Source: Sphingomonas melonis
Lineage (GTDB): Bacteria > Pseudomonadota > Alphaproteobacteria > Sphingomonadales > Sphingomonadaceae
Length of the DNA stretch: 64,000 nucleotides
Direction: 5' to 3'
NCBI RefSeq assembly: GCF_013409985.1
Contig: NZ_JACCBY010000001.1
Location: 496,001-560,000 of the forward strand
This document shows, in pieces, positions 63,184 through 64,000 of this stretch. The notes under the pieces were generated by a model. It was not told where the DNA came from and did not search any database. It worked only from the letters and a program-made list of their open reading frames with translations. Numbering within the stretch: the stretch's first letter is position 1; every line of letters begins with the position of its first letter. The position numbers were made by a program, and so were the translations under genes.

Positions 63184-64000
63184 ATGGAGCGACGGTCGGT
63201 GACGCAGCGTGTCTGTCGGCCCTGCACGCGCATGATGGCCGCGGCGCTGCTGCTCGCGGGCGCGGCGACGCCGCTGGCGGCACAGGACAGTCGCTTCGTC
63301 GCCACCGCCGCCGGCAAACCGGCGCTGCACGTCGACGGCCAGCCGTTCCTGCTGCTCGGCATCCAGCTCAACAATTCGAGCGGCTTCCCCGCCGAACTGC
63401 GCCGCCTCGCCCCGGCAATCGCGCGCAGCCACGCCAACACGGTGATGGCGCCGGTCGGCTGGGAGTCGGTCGAGCCGGTCGAGGGGCGGTTCGACTGGTC
63501 GGTGGTCGACGGATTGATCGCGGAGGCGCGGAACCAGCAGTTGCGTCTCGTGCTGCTCTGGTTCGGCACCTGGAAGAACGCCAATATGAGTTACACGCCG
63601 GCCTGGGTGAAGCGCGACACCGCGCGCTTCCCGCGGGTGATCGGTGCCGACGGCCGGCCGATCGCGGTGCTCTCCCCGATCGCCGCGGCCAGTCGCGACG
63701 CCGACGCGCGGGCCTTTGCCGCGCTGATGGCGCATCTGAAGGCGGTCGACGGGCGGCAGAAGACCGTCGTCATGGTGCAGGTGGAGAATGAGGCGGGGAC
63801 GCTCGGCGCCGACCGCGACCATGCACCCGCCGCCGATGCCTTGTTCCGCGCCGCGGTGCCCGCCGACATGCCGGGCGCCAAGCCGGGCGACTGGACCGCC
63901 AATTACGCCGAGCACGCGCCCGAGGCGTTCATGGCCTATCATACCGCGCGCTATATCGGCGCGGTCGCCGCGGCAGGGAAACGGGCCTACGACCTGCCGC
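63184..64000 (+). CDS. GH35/42-like beta-galactosidase, 5' part
   Basis: Open from ATG 63184 (AGGAG upstream) and runs off the window at residue 272. Signal peptide MMAAALLLAGAATPLAAQ near residues 17-35; TIM-barrel start with LHVDGQPFLLLGIQLNNSSG, VMAPVGWESVEPVEGRFDWS and MVQVENEAGTLG, whose Asn-Glu is the GH42/35 acid/base. This resembles the DUF5597 group of GH35-type beta-galactosidases in Sphingomonads. Not listed with a stop because it is incomplete. Confidence 0.78.
   Translation, partial: MERRSVTQRVCRPCTRMMAAALLLAGAATPLAAQDSRFVATAAGKPALHVDGQPFLLLGIQLNNSSGFPAELRRLAPAIARSHANTVMAPVGWESVEPVEGRFDWSVVDGLIAEARNQQLRLVLLWFGTWKNANMSYTPAWVKRDTARFPRVIGADGRPIAVLSPIAAASRDADARAFAALMAHLKAVDGRQKTVVMVQVENEAGTLGADRDHAPAADALFRAAVPADMPGAKPGDWTANYAEHAPEAFMAYHTARYIGAVAAAGKRAYDLP

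Overview
The window is GC-rich alphaproteobacterial DNA, most likely from a Sphingomonas-like bacterium. The host genes point there: TonB-dependent receptors next to glycoside hydrolases, a tryptophan-halogenase/DUF6445 pair, BipA and a TelA/XpaC pair. This assignment is inference from gene content; no marker gene was compared.

About 44 kb (132-44140) is one temperate, P22-like podovirus prophage integrated in a tRNA-Val(TAC) gene. A 43-base direct repeat, exactly tRNA nucleotides 1-43, marks both ends. The intact tRNA is on the right, behind the integrase; the left end keeps only the 5' half. The phage therefore supplies the 5' half and upstream DNA of the functional tRNA, the reverse of the usual 3'-end restoration. 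Layout, left to right: (i) a plus-strand operon of about a dozen small orphan genes (234-3735); (ii) a minus-strand lysis cassette (4333-6188) and a tailspike with a GH43/32-like propeller (6185-8230), then a small plus-strand two-helix membrane gene (8347-8532); (iii) minus-strand virion genes (8538-25407): ejection proteins, P22 gp14/gp10/gp4-like proteins, major capsid, scaffold, an SGNH esterase-like surface protein, two proteins with Sec signal peptides, a GroES-like co-chaperonin and the portal; (iv) a terminase large gene split in two, terminase small, and an early leftward operon with HNH nuclease, cytosine methyltransferase, replication protein, RusA, GapR-like protein and Cro-like regulator (25514-34505); (v) a short CI-like repressor (34578-35033) flanked by 15-base palindromic operators that overlap divergent promoters; (vi) a rightward operon (35306-44087) with a putative annealing protein, YqaJ-type exonuclease, SSB, HNH proteins, many small orphans and the integrase.

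The control scheme can be partly read from the DNA. Four operator copies (TGTGCATNATGCACA) control the two early operons. A different 18-base element, CTCAACCGCCTACTATTC on the minus strand, occurs in three near-identical copies and one weaker copy, each 40-110 bases before a block of virion or lysis genes. It is the best candidate here for an undescribed late-expression signal. In the excised circle the integrase operon would run through attP into the left-end operon; in the lysogen that operon instead lies behind the host tRNA promoter.

Right of the prophage are host genes: XpaC-like and TelA proteins, a remnant of a YfbK-type gene, typA/bipA with a strong terminator, a divergent SDR/HxlR pair, and a carbohydrate-uptake locus (49.8-64 kb). 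The locus holds two TonB receptors, a GH31 enzyme, a halogenase-like flavoprotein with a DUF6445 partner, a GH43 enzyme with a ricin-type lectin domain, a FadR-family regulator and the start of a GH35/42-like beta-galactosidase. Sites of the form ATGTCNTACAT sit before the GH43, TonB receptor and beta-galactosidase genes (with a weaker one before 57724), suggesting one regulon for a galactose-containing plant glycan, possibly arabinogalactan.
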